From Pseudoscleropodium purum (lineage: Eukaryota; Streptophyta; Bryopsida; Hypnales; Brachytheciaceae): a stretch of 64,000 bases of DNA. Position 1 is the stretch's first letter; each line of letters opens with the position of its first letter. Of this stretch, positions 1 through 11,939 are shown piece after piece. The stretch covers positions 15,936,501-16,000,500 of the forward strand of contig OZ017796.1 in NCBI GenBank assembly GCA_963969395.1. Reading direction: 5' to 3'. The notes below the pieces were generated by a model. The model searched no databases, was not told the DNA's origin, and saw nothing but the letters and a program-made list of their open reading frames with translations. Both the position numbers and the translations under genes were made by a program.

Positions 1-240
1 TAGTTTGCAAGCAATTGTGGATTTTCTACTCAAAAATAAACTTTAGAGTCCTTTCTTTAACTCAATTTTTAATATTTTTTGAAAAAAATAAAAAGATATG
101 ATGTAGATTATTTATTACTACATTACCACCATTGGTATTAGAATTTTTCAATTTCATAATTAAATTCTTTAACGATTTAGTGTTTTGAATCACTTTGTAC
201 TTCTATCTATTTACTATTTTTTTCCTATATGTTGTGCAAT
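1..240. repeat. Dispersed AT-rich repeat, copy 1
   Basis: This block is recognisably similar to 61145-61385 in the same orientation. Shared stretches include AAATAAACTTT near the start, AAACTCAATTTTTA-like runs, GATGTAGATT.TTTAT.AC, and TAAATTCTTAACAATTTAGT-like sequence. The similarity is broken by many small indels, so this is an old dispersed repeat. No coding frame is visible. Class unknown. Confidence 0.55.
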
Positions 241-292
241 TCCAAATGATCTAAAATTTCTTAAGAATGTAGCCAACTTGCCTTGAAGAATG

Positions 293-578
293 CATTAGAA
301 GAGTTTTGGGGGGTCCAGAAGCCTATTTCGGGCCTATTCCCCCACAGTTGTTCCCTGCAACTAGGGAAATGGCCCATTGTCAGAATTTTTTTTTTCATAA
401 ATAAATTATAAATAAATAAATTTTAGTCTTCAAATTGCAATATTTTATTATTTTTTATTTTTTGGTCAATGACATGGCAGGGTCTCGGCCATGTCAGACT
501 ACTACGCCGAACCTGTTTCCTGCGTTCACAGGCTGTGATAACTTGCAGGCATCTAGAGGCCCCAAAAATCTTCTAATG
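293..578. mobile_element. Miniature inverted-repeat element, CATTAGAAGA family
   Basis: The left end reads CATTAGAAGAGTTTTGGGG and the right end, read inward on the other strand, is CATTAGAAGATTTTTGGGG, an inverted repeat of about 19 bp with one mismatch. The interior is about 250 bp and noncoding. If the target duplication is the TTA/TAA inside the CATTA...TAATG context, this would fit PIF/Harbinger; a TA duplication is also possible. The same end sequence bounds the block 5773-11040. Confidence 0.6.
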
Positions 579-2162
579 AATTAAAAAAGTAACCATCATT
601 ATGGACATTTTTTTCATGAACATGTGACCTTGTGAAGTGCAACTGCCCATATTTTCACAGGGTTCAAAAAATGGTTTTTGTCATTTCAAATGTTAATATC
701 TTGCAATCTACATGGTGGAAAATTCTGAAATTTTTTTCATAGCTTTTCAAACTAGTTTACTACAGGATCCTTCTATTACATGTGTCCAAAAAAAAATTTC
801 ATCAAAAATTTGATGCTTGTATTAGAAATGACGGTTTTGGAGCATTTTTTGTGAAAACATAGTCTCCGACTTTTAGGGGTTAATGCAATGGTTCTTCCAT
901 TTGTTAAAAAAACCAAAACAGTTCCTTACTCTTTCCAACCAGTGAACTGTAAACCAGTGTTGCTATTCTATCACTAAGTTATTATTGGTGGAGCAAAGTC
1001 TCAAATTCATGAAATGTATATTAGAACCGGGAAAATAAGTTTAAGGTACTAAACTACGCTTGAACAGCTCCACTTTTCACGTCTTTCTCGACATGCCTAT
1101 TGTTTCCTGAAAATGAACCAAGGCAAGTCAGCGTCCCTGGACGTAAAGACCTGATGGAAGTGCATTGTTATTGCGGGTCTAGTGACGGTCTTTTCTCAAG
1201 TTGTTTGATCGAGAAGAAAGATTCATTCGAAAATAGCAACATTTCCTTACATATTTGACAATTGTCTGTTGAGATCTGGTTTTCATGCTCCGAAATCTAG
1301 CTCATATATGTATAGGAAGGTGAGTGGCCCATAATTTGGTAACTTATACATTTGATAACGTAACGATCCTAGTCATCCTACCATATCCCATGACAGTCAC
1401 GTGATGTTTGGTATACGATAATCCACGATACACAATGTTTTGATTTGATCATCTATTAATCGGTACATTTGATGATCGTGATCATTTCCCCCAACAAATG
1501 GTGGCACTTGATGTCATTCAATCGAAAGATGCAGTTCGAATGAGGCACTGTGATGTATCTAGGATCAGGGTCTTGAGATCTGCATACACCAAACTGACCA
1601 AAGAAGTCACTCAGTTGCCATCCTGAACACGGATTTCCCTGAGGATTCATCTCTAACTGACTTGAGTAAAACACCTAGTGCCATTGCTGTTTCATATTTT
1701 CTTAGTCAGATAACCACAGTGGGATTGTAGTGACATGCGACCATTTCCATTAAAGAGATATAAACAAACCAAACCACTTCAGAATCACCAATCTCAGTGT
1801 ACGTTTCAACGTATCCCCAAATAGATAGAACAATGCAAAGGAACTGAAAACAAGAATAATTTGCGACTGCATTTGGATCAGAGGGGACCAGCAGATGCAT
1901 CTGACTAACTCGTTAACAATGAAAGTTCGCACAGATTATGCTACTTTTAAAATTTGGCAGTCTTCCAGGACACACAACTACCAAGTCAAGAAGCGATAAA
2001 AGGATATCAAGAAGTATATACGAGATTTTCTCCTTGACAATACAGTAAGAATTAGGAATCCTTTTAAGGTAGTAAGAGTTAAGGATCCTTTACAAGATAG
2101 AGATATGAAATTCATAGCTTATTCACACATCCAAATTGTTTGAGAAAGGAGTATCAAAGCAC
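579..2162. other. Intergenic; holds a dispersed repeat at about 690-885
   Basis: No gene is supported here. The part at about 690-885 is similar to 42473-42665 in the same orientation. Both contain an ACTA.TTTACTAC motif followed by AGATCC or GGATCC and end in a TTTAGGGGTTAA-like motif. Short minus-strand open frames at 1456-1930 were compared with the C-terminal end of the reductase relic just downstream in the window and gave no convincing match. Confidence 0.4.
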
Positions 2163-2800
2163 CTTCCAGATAGCCTGGAGTCCTAGTGTCGGGAGGATAA
2201 ATGAGAGGCAAGCGAATGCCGCGATCAACCAGCTCCTGTAGCAGACACTCAGCCAGGCCACGCAGTGCAAACTCGGTGGTTGAATAAACCGCATAGCCAT
2301 ACACACCAACCTGTAAACGCAAAAGATTAGTCGTCATCAGAAAACCACAAAATAGAAGCCATACGGGGGGTGCTCACTAAGCTAAAATCAAAAACCACTC
2401 ACTGAAAAATATACGATTGGAACTTATTTCGACGTCCAGAACTTGGATGGCTTTGGCGCATTCATACAGCCACAATATCTCTCTTCAAGCATAGGGGACT
2501 TCAGTCTCAAGGGACATGAATGAGATAAATCGCACCTGACCAGCCTGGGAAGAATATATGGATATAGATGATAGGAGGAAGTGCAGCCTTGACAGTGTAA
2601 ATGTTGTATCTATGACGTGATCATAGTTCTCAATTGTTCCGTCTTCAAACTTAAGAACGCAAGAGACTCCGTGACTTAGGATCAGCACCTCAAGGACGCC
2701 AGAGTCAGAGACTGCAGTCTCAATGGCAGCGTTTATGCTCCCAAGATTCTTAACGTCGCCACTATACCTATTGACTTGAGAAGGAATAAGTTCTCGGACA
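2163..2800 (-). pseudogene. 3-ketodihydrosphingosine reductase-like (TSC10/KDSR) fragment, frameshifted
   Basis: This is a relic of a short-chain dehydrogenase/reductase of the type that reduces 3-ketodihydrosphingosine to dihydrosphingosine at the ER in sphingolipid synthesis. Visible pieces, in order on the minus strand, are a region like the NAD(P)-binding fold with ILSHGVS (usually NQGVS or similar), a MID-N-like segment, VKAALPP, SSQAGQ, then across an intron VGVYGYAVYS (the catalytic Y-x3-K region, with Lys replaced: YSTTEFAL), and LIYPPDTRTPG. The intron 2311-2535 has good borders: CAG|GTGCG donor and TTTACAG acceptor. The longer exon carries a one-base loss near 2610 and a second frame change near 2570, apparently with a small deletion. 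The N-terminal glycine-rich motif and the C-terminal exons were not found, so I call it a broken partial gene. The family match is strong; that the enzyme is TSC10 rather than another close SDR is likely. Confidence 0.75.
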
Positions 2801-3571
2801 GCAAAATAATCAAGGAAGTAATCCAGCCGTAAAAATTGCCAGAATTCACATGATTTCAGAGATTCTTAGTAGAAAAGCCTGCAGATGTGATTTCCAGCTA
2901 GATACCTACTTGATTAAAAGTTTAAAAAATAATTATACAACCTACAAGATGTTTGCTAGTACGTCATGAATTTCTTCGTCAACTATTCAATACGGCAAAG
3001 GGCTCGATCCAGATGTCGATGAGGATTGAGTCACGGAAAACTTAGTACAGCATTTTTCAAAACCCTTAAAACATTGGCATCTGCGTGCGTCGCAACACTC
3101 ACGAACATACTAAGGTAGGGACACTCAGGCATCCAAATCACCACTTCATTAGATTATCAGCTGGTATACATATATTCCTTTAACCACTGTGTACCTATTG
3201 CCAAAGAATAGATTCAGAATATCATTCATTAAAATTTCGATGAACTTTTGCATACGGTATCCAATTAATGCTTACGTTGGTGCACTGGAATCCCCTTTCA
3301 TTCGCTAACAAAAATATATAAAAATTTGACAAGTCGAATAAAAGGAAATATGTTGAACGACAATCAGTTTTCTTGTATTAAACATCTCATTCCAGTGTTG
3401 GTAAAATGCCGTTACTTCAAACTTATGTAGACAAAAAATTAGCAGCACTCTTTGAAACAGGTAGATTATCTCTCCAATCTCGATCATTATCGTAACTCTA
3501 TTCTACCTACAACTTCATGATTGAACCGATACGCCCGCTGAGAATGTTACTTCATATTCGGAATGTTCTCT

Positions 3572-4196
3572 TTAGCGCGCAAGCGTTTGTTTCCAGTGTG
3601 AACTCGAACCATCCGCTTCTTCCTTGATGGCATTGTGGAGGAGTACCATCTCCAATGCGGTAGAATTACGCTTCGCCACCTCCTGAAAAATTAATGAGCA
3701 TCAAGAACATTGTTAGATGCTTTATTAGAAGCATAATTCAATTTCAAAAAGTAGCTATTACGGAGTAATAGCTAATAGCTAATAGTATGTTTAGATGAAG
3801 CTACAACACGAATCTATTAATATAAAACTCTGTTGAGATCTAGCTTAAAGCACTCATCTATCAATAGCTGTGTTGAGATAGCTCACTTACAGTACGCATC
3901 ATGACCAACATTTCTTCATCCATATTTTGAACAAACTCCTCGATATAATATTTCTTTCGAGTCTCATCAGCATCAGCTCTGGGGAAGTGACGGAGATAAT
4001 CATCAATTTTGCTCAAAAGATCTCCTCTTACGCCGTCCAAAAGTATGATAAGAGTAGAAGATGCCGTTGCCTCAAGGAAATCGCTGTGCGTCGCCTGAAT
4101 TGGTAAATACGCCTTAATTGACTCAATCGGCAAAAGGACTTTCTTAGTGAAATCTTCGCTCCACAACCAAGCGCAGAGCTGCAGGTATTCTTCCAT
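3572..4196 (-). CDS. Two-exon gene for an unrecognised 138-residue protein
   Basis: I propose exon 1 at 4196-3891 (102 codons) and exon 2 at 3682-3572 (36 codons plus TAA), with a 208-bp phase-0 intron. The donor is ACT|GTAAGTGAG and the acceptor TTTTTCAG|GAG, both good plant sites. The ATG lies in CACGATGG, a favourable context. The product starts MEEYLQLCAWLW and is mostly helical in appearance: amphipathic runs, a central LIILLDGVRGDLL stretch, an acidic/basic DADETRKKYYIEEF segment, and a C-terminus ending HWKQTLAR. No signal peptide, membrane segment or familiar motif is visible. I do not recognise the family. Just upstream (4300-4510) the DNA becomes unusually CpG-rich for this window, which fits a promoter-proximal region. 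It may be a short real gene or the last exons of a longer one. Confidence 0.5.
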
Positions 4197-4249
4197 CGTG
4201 ATAGCTCAAGTACGTACGTACTATTCTGCAAAGAATTTGGAGTGGCTAA

Positions 4250-4520
4250 TTAATAACGCTTCAGTTAGGCAATGTGCCCCGACGACGCAGTCACATCTGT
4301 GCGCAAAAGCAGCAGGAATGAGTTACGGACTCTCCTCAACGAACCATGAACGGAACTGCGATCCTCGTGACACAGTGCGCGAGGTCAGTCGCAACAACAG
4401 TAGTAAGGTTTTACGGAGCAGAGAGCGCGCGAAAGGGACGAGAGCGCGCGCGCAATATGAATCGGACGTTGTCCACACGGTACATTCGCAGACAGTGACC
4501 CTTAACGGACAGAGCCTATG
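4250..4520. promoter_or_regulatory. CpG-rich segment upstream of the 138-residue gene
   Basis: Within otherwise AT-rich DNA this stretch has many CG dinucleotides, for example GAGCGCGCGCGC near 4441-4452 and GAACGGAACTGCGATCCTCG near 4350-4370. It lies directly upstream of the ATG at 4196 on the minus strand. A promoter or 5' UTR role is inferred only from position and composition. Confidence 0.3.
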
Positions 4521-5772
4521 ACCGTGTCCTCAATTTCAATATCTTTTGGTTTGAAATGCTCTACACCGAGTTGTCGTTTAGTTCTAATTTACCAAGTCAC
4601 ACTATTTTGAATTAGTGCAGGCTTTATTGTATCAATTTTCACAAAATAAACTTTTGTTGTAATACTAATTTTTTAAGTAACACTAATTGTCTCCTGCACT
4701 AATAGAACATATCAATGTAGTTTGTCAATTTATTTTGGGTTTGTCCTAGAATATGAATTACAATTGTTTTTTCTTCATAAATGAAATCACATGTCTTCTA
4801 TAAAGTTTCTAGATTTTTGATGAAATTTTAAAACTATCATGAATTTTTGGAAAAAAAATGAAAAAGAAAATAATATGAAATTAAAATTGGAAGGATGCCA
4901 ATGCAAGGACCAAAAGTGTCTTTGGGATAGTCAACAAGCTTTTTGCATATTGTAAAATGGATGATTTTCATTCAATTTTTGGTGTGGAACTTTATGAATG
5001 TTGTATCGATTCTCATCATTGAATTAAGTTCAATTCATGTTAGTTGTTTTTTGATTTTATTGGAGATAATTGATTAAATAAATGGTACTCCTATACAATG
5101 TATATCAATACTTTGAGCCAATTTTCTTTAAAACTAGACCTTGACATTCAAAATTATTTCTTTTGCCTTTAAGCAAAACAAAGAAAATCAAGTTTCCACT
5201 TCATTTGGATTTTTTTTTAAATTCTTAAATATCAACATTGTATTGACATTAGAAGCTGAATATATGTAACAATGTTTTTAAATATTGAGTGACAAAATCT
5301 TATAAGTGTTGATTCATGGGTAGTTGTAAGAAAGGGTGGTACTATTTTTTGACACACTTTGAGTTGTAGAGTTTAGTTTGGCCATAACATTTGGAGAATG
5401 AAGCCAATGTACTTGAATTTTTTTATTGATGATGACCAACTTGTTTGTAAAGAAATTTTTTTAGGGTTTTTAGGGTTTGTGGAGTTCGAGATTTAGGGTT
5501 TTTTAGTATTGTGCAGTTCCCATAATTAATAATGTAGAGCTTAAATTTTAGTGGGATATTTCTAAATTAGAGAGGCACGTGCCCACCAAAAAGAACTTAA
5601 AAATATATTATTTTATGTTGTCCACATGCATGCAAATAGGGGTTCTTTACGAGTGCACTTTTGAATAGTGAAGATGGTTTTTATTTCATTTTTGGAAGAA
5701 AATCTTAAAGAACTTTTTGTACCATTGAACTCCAAATATATTTTAATTCAAGATATCTTTCCTCAATCTTTG
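4521..5772. other. AT-rich intergenic DNA
   Basis: No open frame of note. A short cluster of TTTAGGG-like words occurs at about 5461-5510 (three spaced occurrences, not a tandem array), probably fortuitous or a decayed interstitial telomere-like motif. Nothing else is recognised. Confidence 0.35.
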
Positions 5773-6335
5773 CATTAGAAGAGTTTTGAAGGCAAGGGAG
5801 TGTCAGCCCCATGATTGTCACCTGGGTCTTAGGATTTTCTTTTTTTCGCTTATTGCTCATTTTTATGGGTAATTATGGCTCAAAAGGCCCCAAAAGTGGA
5901 TTTCAAGGATGATTGGAGGAAATCCCTATTTGTAGGGATTAATCTTCCGAAAGTCTTAGAAATGTCATAAGTAATTCCTTTGATCACTTTAAAGACTTTG
6001 AATGAGTAATTGAAGACCAAATAAGGGATTGCTAGTAGTTTGTAATTTGGGACAAAACACAAAAAAATACTTAGTTTGGATTTCGTGAAGGATTGTTACC
6101 AACAAAGTGCATGCGACAAAATTGGCTAAAATCAATAAGCTGGGATTGATCCAACCTTCCTAAAATTACATGCCAAATGTCAGAGTTGGAAATTAGTTCT
6201 TACATTGACCTTTTAGGTAAATCCACAATTAATTTAAGAAGGTGGTCATTACAAGGAGAAAAGTCATTTTACTATAAAAAAAAAAAAATATGCTAAGAGT
6301 GTAATAGAGAAGCCAGACTGCCAAGATTCCTTAGT

Positions 6336-6420
6336 ATGGAAATGATTCCTCCTTGGAGGAATTAAACTTCTACAAATTCCCTATACAGGAATGATTCTTT
6401 CTCGGAGGAATTAAAATCTA
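6336..6420. repeat. Short tandem duplication
   Basis: Two adjacent units share GGAA(A)TGATTC, then CGGAGGAATTAAA or TGGAGGAATTAAA. The second unit differs at a few bases. Noncoding. Confidence 0.5.
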
Positions 6421-8071
6421 AAGAAATAAATTTGTATCTCTTTGAAAAAGTTCAAGTTTGACTTGAAACTTTGCACGAAGAATTTGGGGACTTCCTAAAA
6501 GTTACTCAAAAAGTTTTGTAGTTTTTCAAATTATAGAAGATGACTCCATGGAAAGTCAACCAAAATTGTTAGGGATGAAAATTTGTAATAATTCATTTGG
6601 TGATGGTAAAATCCTATAAAAAATTAGGATAATGTGTTTAAGTCTAAATAAGAGCCTAATCAAGTTTTGCAACATTCTGACAATGGCAACTACCCAAACT
6701 GGAGGTGCCAACAAATTTTAACAGAATTCCAAAACATTATGTAGGTTGACCACCAAACCACGAGCATACGACGTCCGAATTGAGTCATCTTGAACTCTTT
6801 TCTTAAATTTTTGGACCTTCCGGACAACCCTGGCTAGTCAAAATTAGAAAAAAGTACAAACTCCAAAAGTTGTATTTTTTACTTTTTTCACCAAGATGGA
6901 AATGTTATTTTTTGTGAAGAATTTTGATTGGAAAGATAGGGGATAAGGGAACCTTTGGTCTAATCCGGGTTTTCTAAAGCCAACAATGCAATCTGTTTTT
7001 CATTTGGAGTTTTTTTCCAAAAGTTATAGGACATTCAACAATAGGATAAAATTAGGCATAGTAATTGTTAGTTTTAGTGATTTTTAGTTGACTTAGATAT
7101 TTTTTAGAGTAAAAGGAGGTAAGTGGGAGGCCTTGAAAATGTATAAAAAGGCTTTCACCAACTCCCTTTGCACCCCTTTCTTTCATTTTGTGTTTTGGTT
7201 GTCGGAGCCTAATCTCTCTCAGTGGTTTGAGACCCACCACTTGTACTTGGCTCTTTGTTTGTGTGACCATTTGAGGCCAAAATTCTTGCATTTTTGTACC
7301 TTGCCAATTTTGTTGGCATTGTTGATTTTTGATCCTTTGATCAAACCACTTGATATTGAATTGCATTGGAGCAATTAACTCCCTCTTGGTTCATATTTTT
7401 GTAGCTCATTCAAAAGACATGGGGTTCCTTTTGAAAAGCTTGACAATATTTTGTGTCCTTGAGAGTCAACATATTAATCTTCTTGTGTTATTTTTCTTTT
7501 TAAAAAGAATAATCTCTGTTAAAGAGCAAGGCTCTGTTCCCTTAGACAATCTTCCAAAACTTCCTTAAAAAGCCTTGTGAGTTTTAGTTTTTTCTTCTCA
7601 TAGTGGGAGGATAACCCTCAGATTCTCTAAAAATTCCAATTTAGTTTGGATTAAAGGGTTCCCAAGAGGGAACCCAAAGGCAAGCAACGACCTTTTGTTG
7701 TGTTTTTGTGTTTTGAAAACCCCCAGTACTGAATCAGTGGCTAGTCGAAGCCAAGGAAGGGTTGCTTTACGGCCAACAGCAAAGGCAAGTCAAAACACGG
7801 CACTCTACACACGCTACGGTACACCGCTGACGATACTCGGTTGACTCCGCATTGTAACAACCAAACTGCATCCAGTCTTCACGTCCATCAAATCGGGAGG
7901 ATGCCTACAAGGCCCCGAATTTTGATTTTTTCCAATTAAAAAAAAAACGTGAGTGAGAAGGAGGGAACAATGTAGAGTCTGGATTATTGGAACATTCAGT
8001 GCTTGGATTGAAACTCAAAGTTAGAGAGTACCAAATTATTGACTAAAAATTTGAATTTGTCTAAAGAGTCT

Positions 8072-8226
8072 TGAGAAGCCAGATCCAAGTGAAATATGGA
8101 GAGATAGTGAGAAATTGGCCCATAACAAAAAAAATTGAGTTTATTAAAGAATACAAGGAAGCCAAATCAGAGTGAGGTATGGAGATAGTAAGAAGTTAGT
8201 TCATAAAATTGAGTTTATTGAAATAC
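8072..8226. repeat. Imperfect tandem duplication, unit about 75-80 bp
   Basis: Both units carry GAAGCCA.ATC, GTGA.(A/G)TATGGAGA, ATAGT.AGAA and AAAATTGAGTTTATT in the same order. Indels of a few bases separate them. No coding function is seen. Confidence 0.55.
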
Positions 8227-10857
8227 CGAGAGAACCAACTTGAAAGCGAAAGGATCCTGAATCCAGGAAGGAACGTAGGAGAGGCCCAGGTCAGCAAAGC
8301 CATCTGAATTCATTACTTGCTTGTGATACAGGAAATGAGGGAGGTTAACCCTTGGTTAACTAACTTTGATTGAGTTAATTGAAGGCTCCAGAACAGCATC
8401 CTTCCCTATTGAGCTCCAACCTGCCTCTCTGGCTACTGATTTTCATTGTAATTGGAATACAAAACAAGTCCTGTCACTCAGAGCTCTATCCAGCACAAAT
8501 TGGGAAGAAGTTCTTTACTAAAGCAAGTTCAAATTCTTGAGCTCTCAATTCAGCAAAGGAAGTTGAAAATTGCAATTGTGAATTTGAAGCTCATCCAAGT
8601 AGTGGTGAAGGATGGGAGAAGCTCAAAAAGTCAAGGTAAGACACTATTTAAAAGTCATAAGCATTTCTTTGACATAGTTTAAGTTGGTGCCAAAGTTAAT
8701 GAATAAAAAATAAATTAAAGAATCATTTGATGTGGAAAAATTCTAGAAATTAGTTAAATCAAGGAAAAAGTTAGAAGAAGCTTAGTTGGCTAAATTTGAC
8801 TTCAAAAATAGATTAGCAACAATTTAAAAGAGTAGATTTCCAAAGATTGCCTTTGAAAAATTAAGGCCTTGGTGAAAAGAAAAGGAAAAGAAGTAGAAAG
8901 AGAATAAAAGGCAATTTTAGAATAGAATAGAATGAATTGAACAGGAGAAAAAAATTAAACAATTAACATAGAGTTTCAAGGGAAGAAGGAAGGAAGATAG
9001 GATAACCATTGATAAAAATACCCAAGGAAGGAAGTACACCATGCTAGAAAGAAGGGGATAATAATCAAAATTGGAACAAAAGAGAGAAATGTGGACTATC
9101 CACTAATTTCTAATTTCTCAAATGCCAACAATCAAAAATAAGGAGAGGAATGGAAGAAGCACACAACCAAAGAATGGACTTCACAATACCATTTGAGCAT
9201 GAGTTGATTGACAATATCAAGGTGAGAGCTTAATCCCCAACCACTAATTATGTTTTAATTTTCATTTAAGTCTGAAGTTCATATAACAACTAGGACCCTA
9301 GGTAGAATTAGGACCAACCCCTTAGAATTATTTTGAAAGCATAATTAAAATTAAGAAACTCATAGAAAAATTCCATAGCTTTCTAAAAAGATATTTGACA
9401 TTGAAATCTGATAGAATTTAACATTAGAGGATTTTTTCACCCTTGGGAGGGTTGTGGGTTCCCACATTGTGGAAACAACCCTACAAGGGGCCATGGTAGC
9501 TCGCTGATGTGGCATGGTGACTACCACTTTTGAAAAAAAGAATTTTTTTTTTTCTGTTTTTTTCTGCATTTCAAGAGTATTTATTTATTTATTTATATTT
9601 TTGTTGGGAATAGTCATTCCCCAAAACTGCAAGGGAGAGGAGTTCTCGACGCACTTGCTTGAAGTGGCCCTCCTTGAGCCTAGAAATCCTTAATGAGAAT
9701 TGGTGAGCGAATGAAGTTGGTATAGAAGTGGATGAACAATTAGATATTCATCCAAAGAACATTTTGGAAATATCTTAGAAACTAATTAGAATTAATTCCA
9801 AGAGTAGAAGTCAAAGAAGGTCAAAGTAGAAGTAAATTCTAAACTTCTAGGGTAAGCAAGAGTTACTTAAGAATTTGGGTTAATCGGTCAACAATCGAAA
9901 TTCATTCATGAATAACATCTACCAAGAGGTAAAACTAAATTTATATTTTCACCTTCATGTGGTAAATTAAAAAGTTATCACAATAGATGCAAAGTAATCA
10001 ATTAGCTAAAAATAGAAATTGAGCGGTGAAACAATAAGCAAATAAATTCCAACTAATTAACCAAGAAAGTACTCAAATATTAGCATAGAAAAAAAATTAA
10101 AAAATTAAAAAATTAAAAAAATTAAAAAAGAATAAAAATAAGAATAAAAGTAAAAACATAAACCTTAGAAGTAAGATTAATTATACATAGCTAGTTGGAA
10201 AATTAAGGTAAAAGTCATTAAGAAATTTGGAAAAAAATACGACTAATAAGATTTAGCCAAGAATTACTTCAAATAGAGTGAAAGGATTATTAGTAGAAAA
10301 ATTATTAGAAAATTATTAAAAATTGCATAACTTTTTTATCGAAAAATCGAAATCAAATTCATGAAGTGGAATTAGACAATACTTTGAAAATAAAATATTT
10401 TGGAAATAATGCTCAATCCTTTTTGGCATTCTCAAGTTTGGACCTAAAAGCTTTTAATTTATTAAAGGAAATTTGAAGGATAACTTGACCCAGCCCCTTA
10501 AAACCTACCTTAATAAAAAAATTGTATCCAAAAGTTTACCTAAGATCCTCAATCTACTTTGATAGTCAAGAATTGCTTGATTTTAATAACTTCATTAGGG
10601 GTAAAAGTAGGATTTAGTAAAAAAGCTCCATTGCTTGATAGGCAGCTCGTTTATTACAAACCACTCACCTATAGAATTGAACCAATAATAATAGAACTTC
10701 GTTGTGTATGTTGGAATTTGAAGGTGGAGTTCTGAACACTTACTAAAAGGACCATGAGTTCTTAGACCATGGTGAACAAGAAAAACTGTACTACTACAAT
10801 GTCACTACAATAGTTTGACATAGTCAAAATATTGTGATGTCATATAATAATATAATA

Positions 10858-10858
10858 A

Positions 10859-10903
<45 letters not shown>
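10858..10903. repeat. (TA)n microsatellite
   Basis: An almost pure run of TA dinucleotides about 40 bp long, flanked by AATAATAATTA-like sequence. It is a simple-sequence repeat. Confidence 0.9.
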
Positions 10904-10908
<5 letters not shown>

Positions 10909-11939
10909 TTATTACTATTTTAAATACATATATAGAAAGAGTTGAATATTCTAACAGCGAGCCGTTCTTTCACTACAAGGGAAACATCAAGGAGAATAGG
11001 CCTAAAGCAGCCTTTCTTTGTCTTCAAAACTCTTCTAATGGTTGCATTGTTCTTCATATAACTTAAGTTTGCATCTATATAGCCAACATCTAACATTCTA
11101 TTTTTTTCTTGGAATGACTAGTAGCTCAAACTTCCTCTATTACAAGCTTTTTTAAATCTAAAGGGGATCTACTACATATGAAATTTTAATTTTAGCTAGA
11201 TTTTGAAACATGCACTTACTATTTGGAGCTTGATTCTAAACTAGAATGGGAATTTTGCAATTGATCCTACAAACTAGACCTAGACCATTTATTAGCACAC
11301 CTAATTCATTTAAAAATAAGAAATAGAAGCGTTTTTGGCCCTCCAAGCTCTTAAAGATAAAACACTATATTTGTAGAGATTTTATCAATTACAATTTAAT
11401 ATTATTTTTAGACAAATTGACTACAAAATCTGGCAAAAATATGCACAAGTGAAAAAAAGAAAATCCAAAAATTGCAAGCCCAAAGTGACAATTGAGGGAC
11501 TCACACAATTATAAAATGCAACTCTAGATTTTGTGAATTTCTTTTACATTGACAATCAATTATTAATGAAGATGTTAATTATAAGAATACAATCATAAAA
11601 TGAATTACAAAATAACAATAAAGATAAATCATCATAATAAATATTAAAAATAAATCATAAGTATACAATCATCACAATTTTTTTTTAATGTACATTCAAA
11701 AAATGAATCATATGTGTGCAATCATCAAATAAAATCATGAGTATACAATGACAATAGAAATCATATGAAATAACTAAACACAAAAGTTTGTTTATTTTCA
11801 AAACATGTATCATAAAAAAAACAATGCATTATATATAAGTGACACTATTACATGTTATTATATTTATATGAATGCTAAATTTGATGTGGCTAAACAAATT
11901 GAATAAACTTCACTCATTAATTTGACAATTGTTTGTCTT

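Larger units (their letters stand above)
5773..11040. mobile_element. Large noncoding block bounded by a perfect 19-bp inverted repeat
   Basis: The left border at 5773 reads CATTAGAAGAGTTTTGAAG and the right border ending at 11040 is its exact reverse complement, with looser similarity continuing inward. These are the same ends as the 286-bp element at 293-578. The interior is AT-rich and holds no recognisable transposase. It includes a tandem duplication at 6336-6420, another at about 8072-8226 and a (TA)n tract near 10860-10902. It may be one large nonautonomous transposon, or two separate miniature insertions that each lost one end. Confidence 0.45.

Noticed and set aside
1456..1932. C-terminal exons of the sphingolipid reductase
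   Set aside because: Minus-strand frames there show no match to the family's C-terminal region.
4147..4521. Plus-strand 124-codon open frame
   Set aside because: Arginine/serine-rich reading of a CpG-rich segment opposite the 138-residue gene; no motif and poor codon character.
9440..9530. Inverted words GGGTTGT...ACAACCC as a hAT-like element
   Set aside because: The pair is only about 30 bp apart, lacks the CAG end and a duplication; more likely a chance hairpin.
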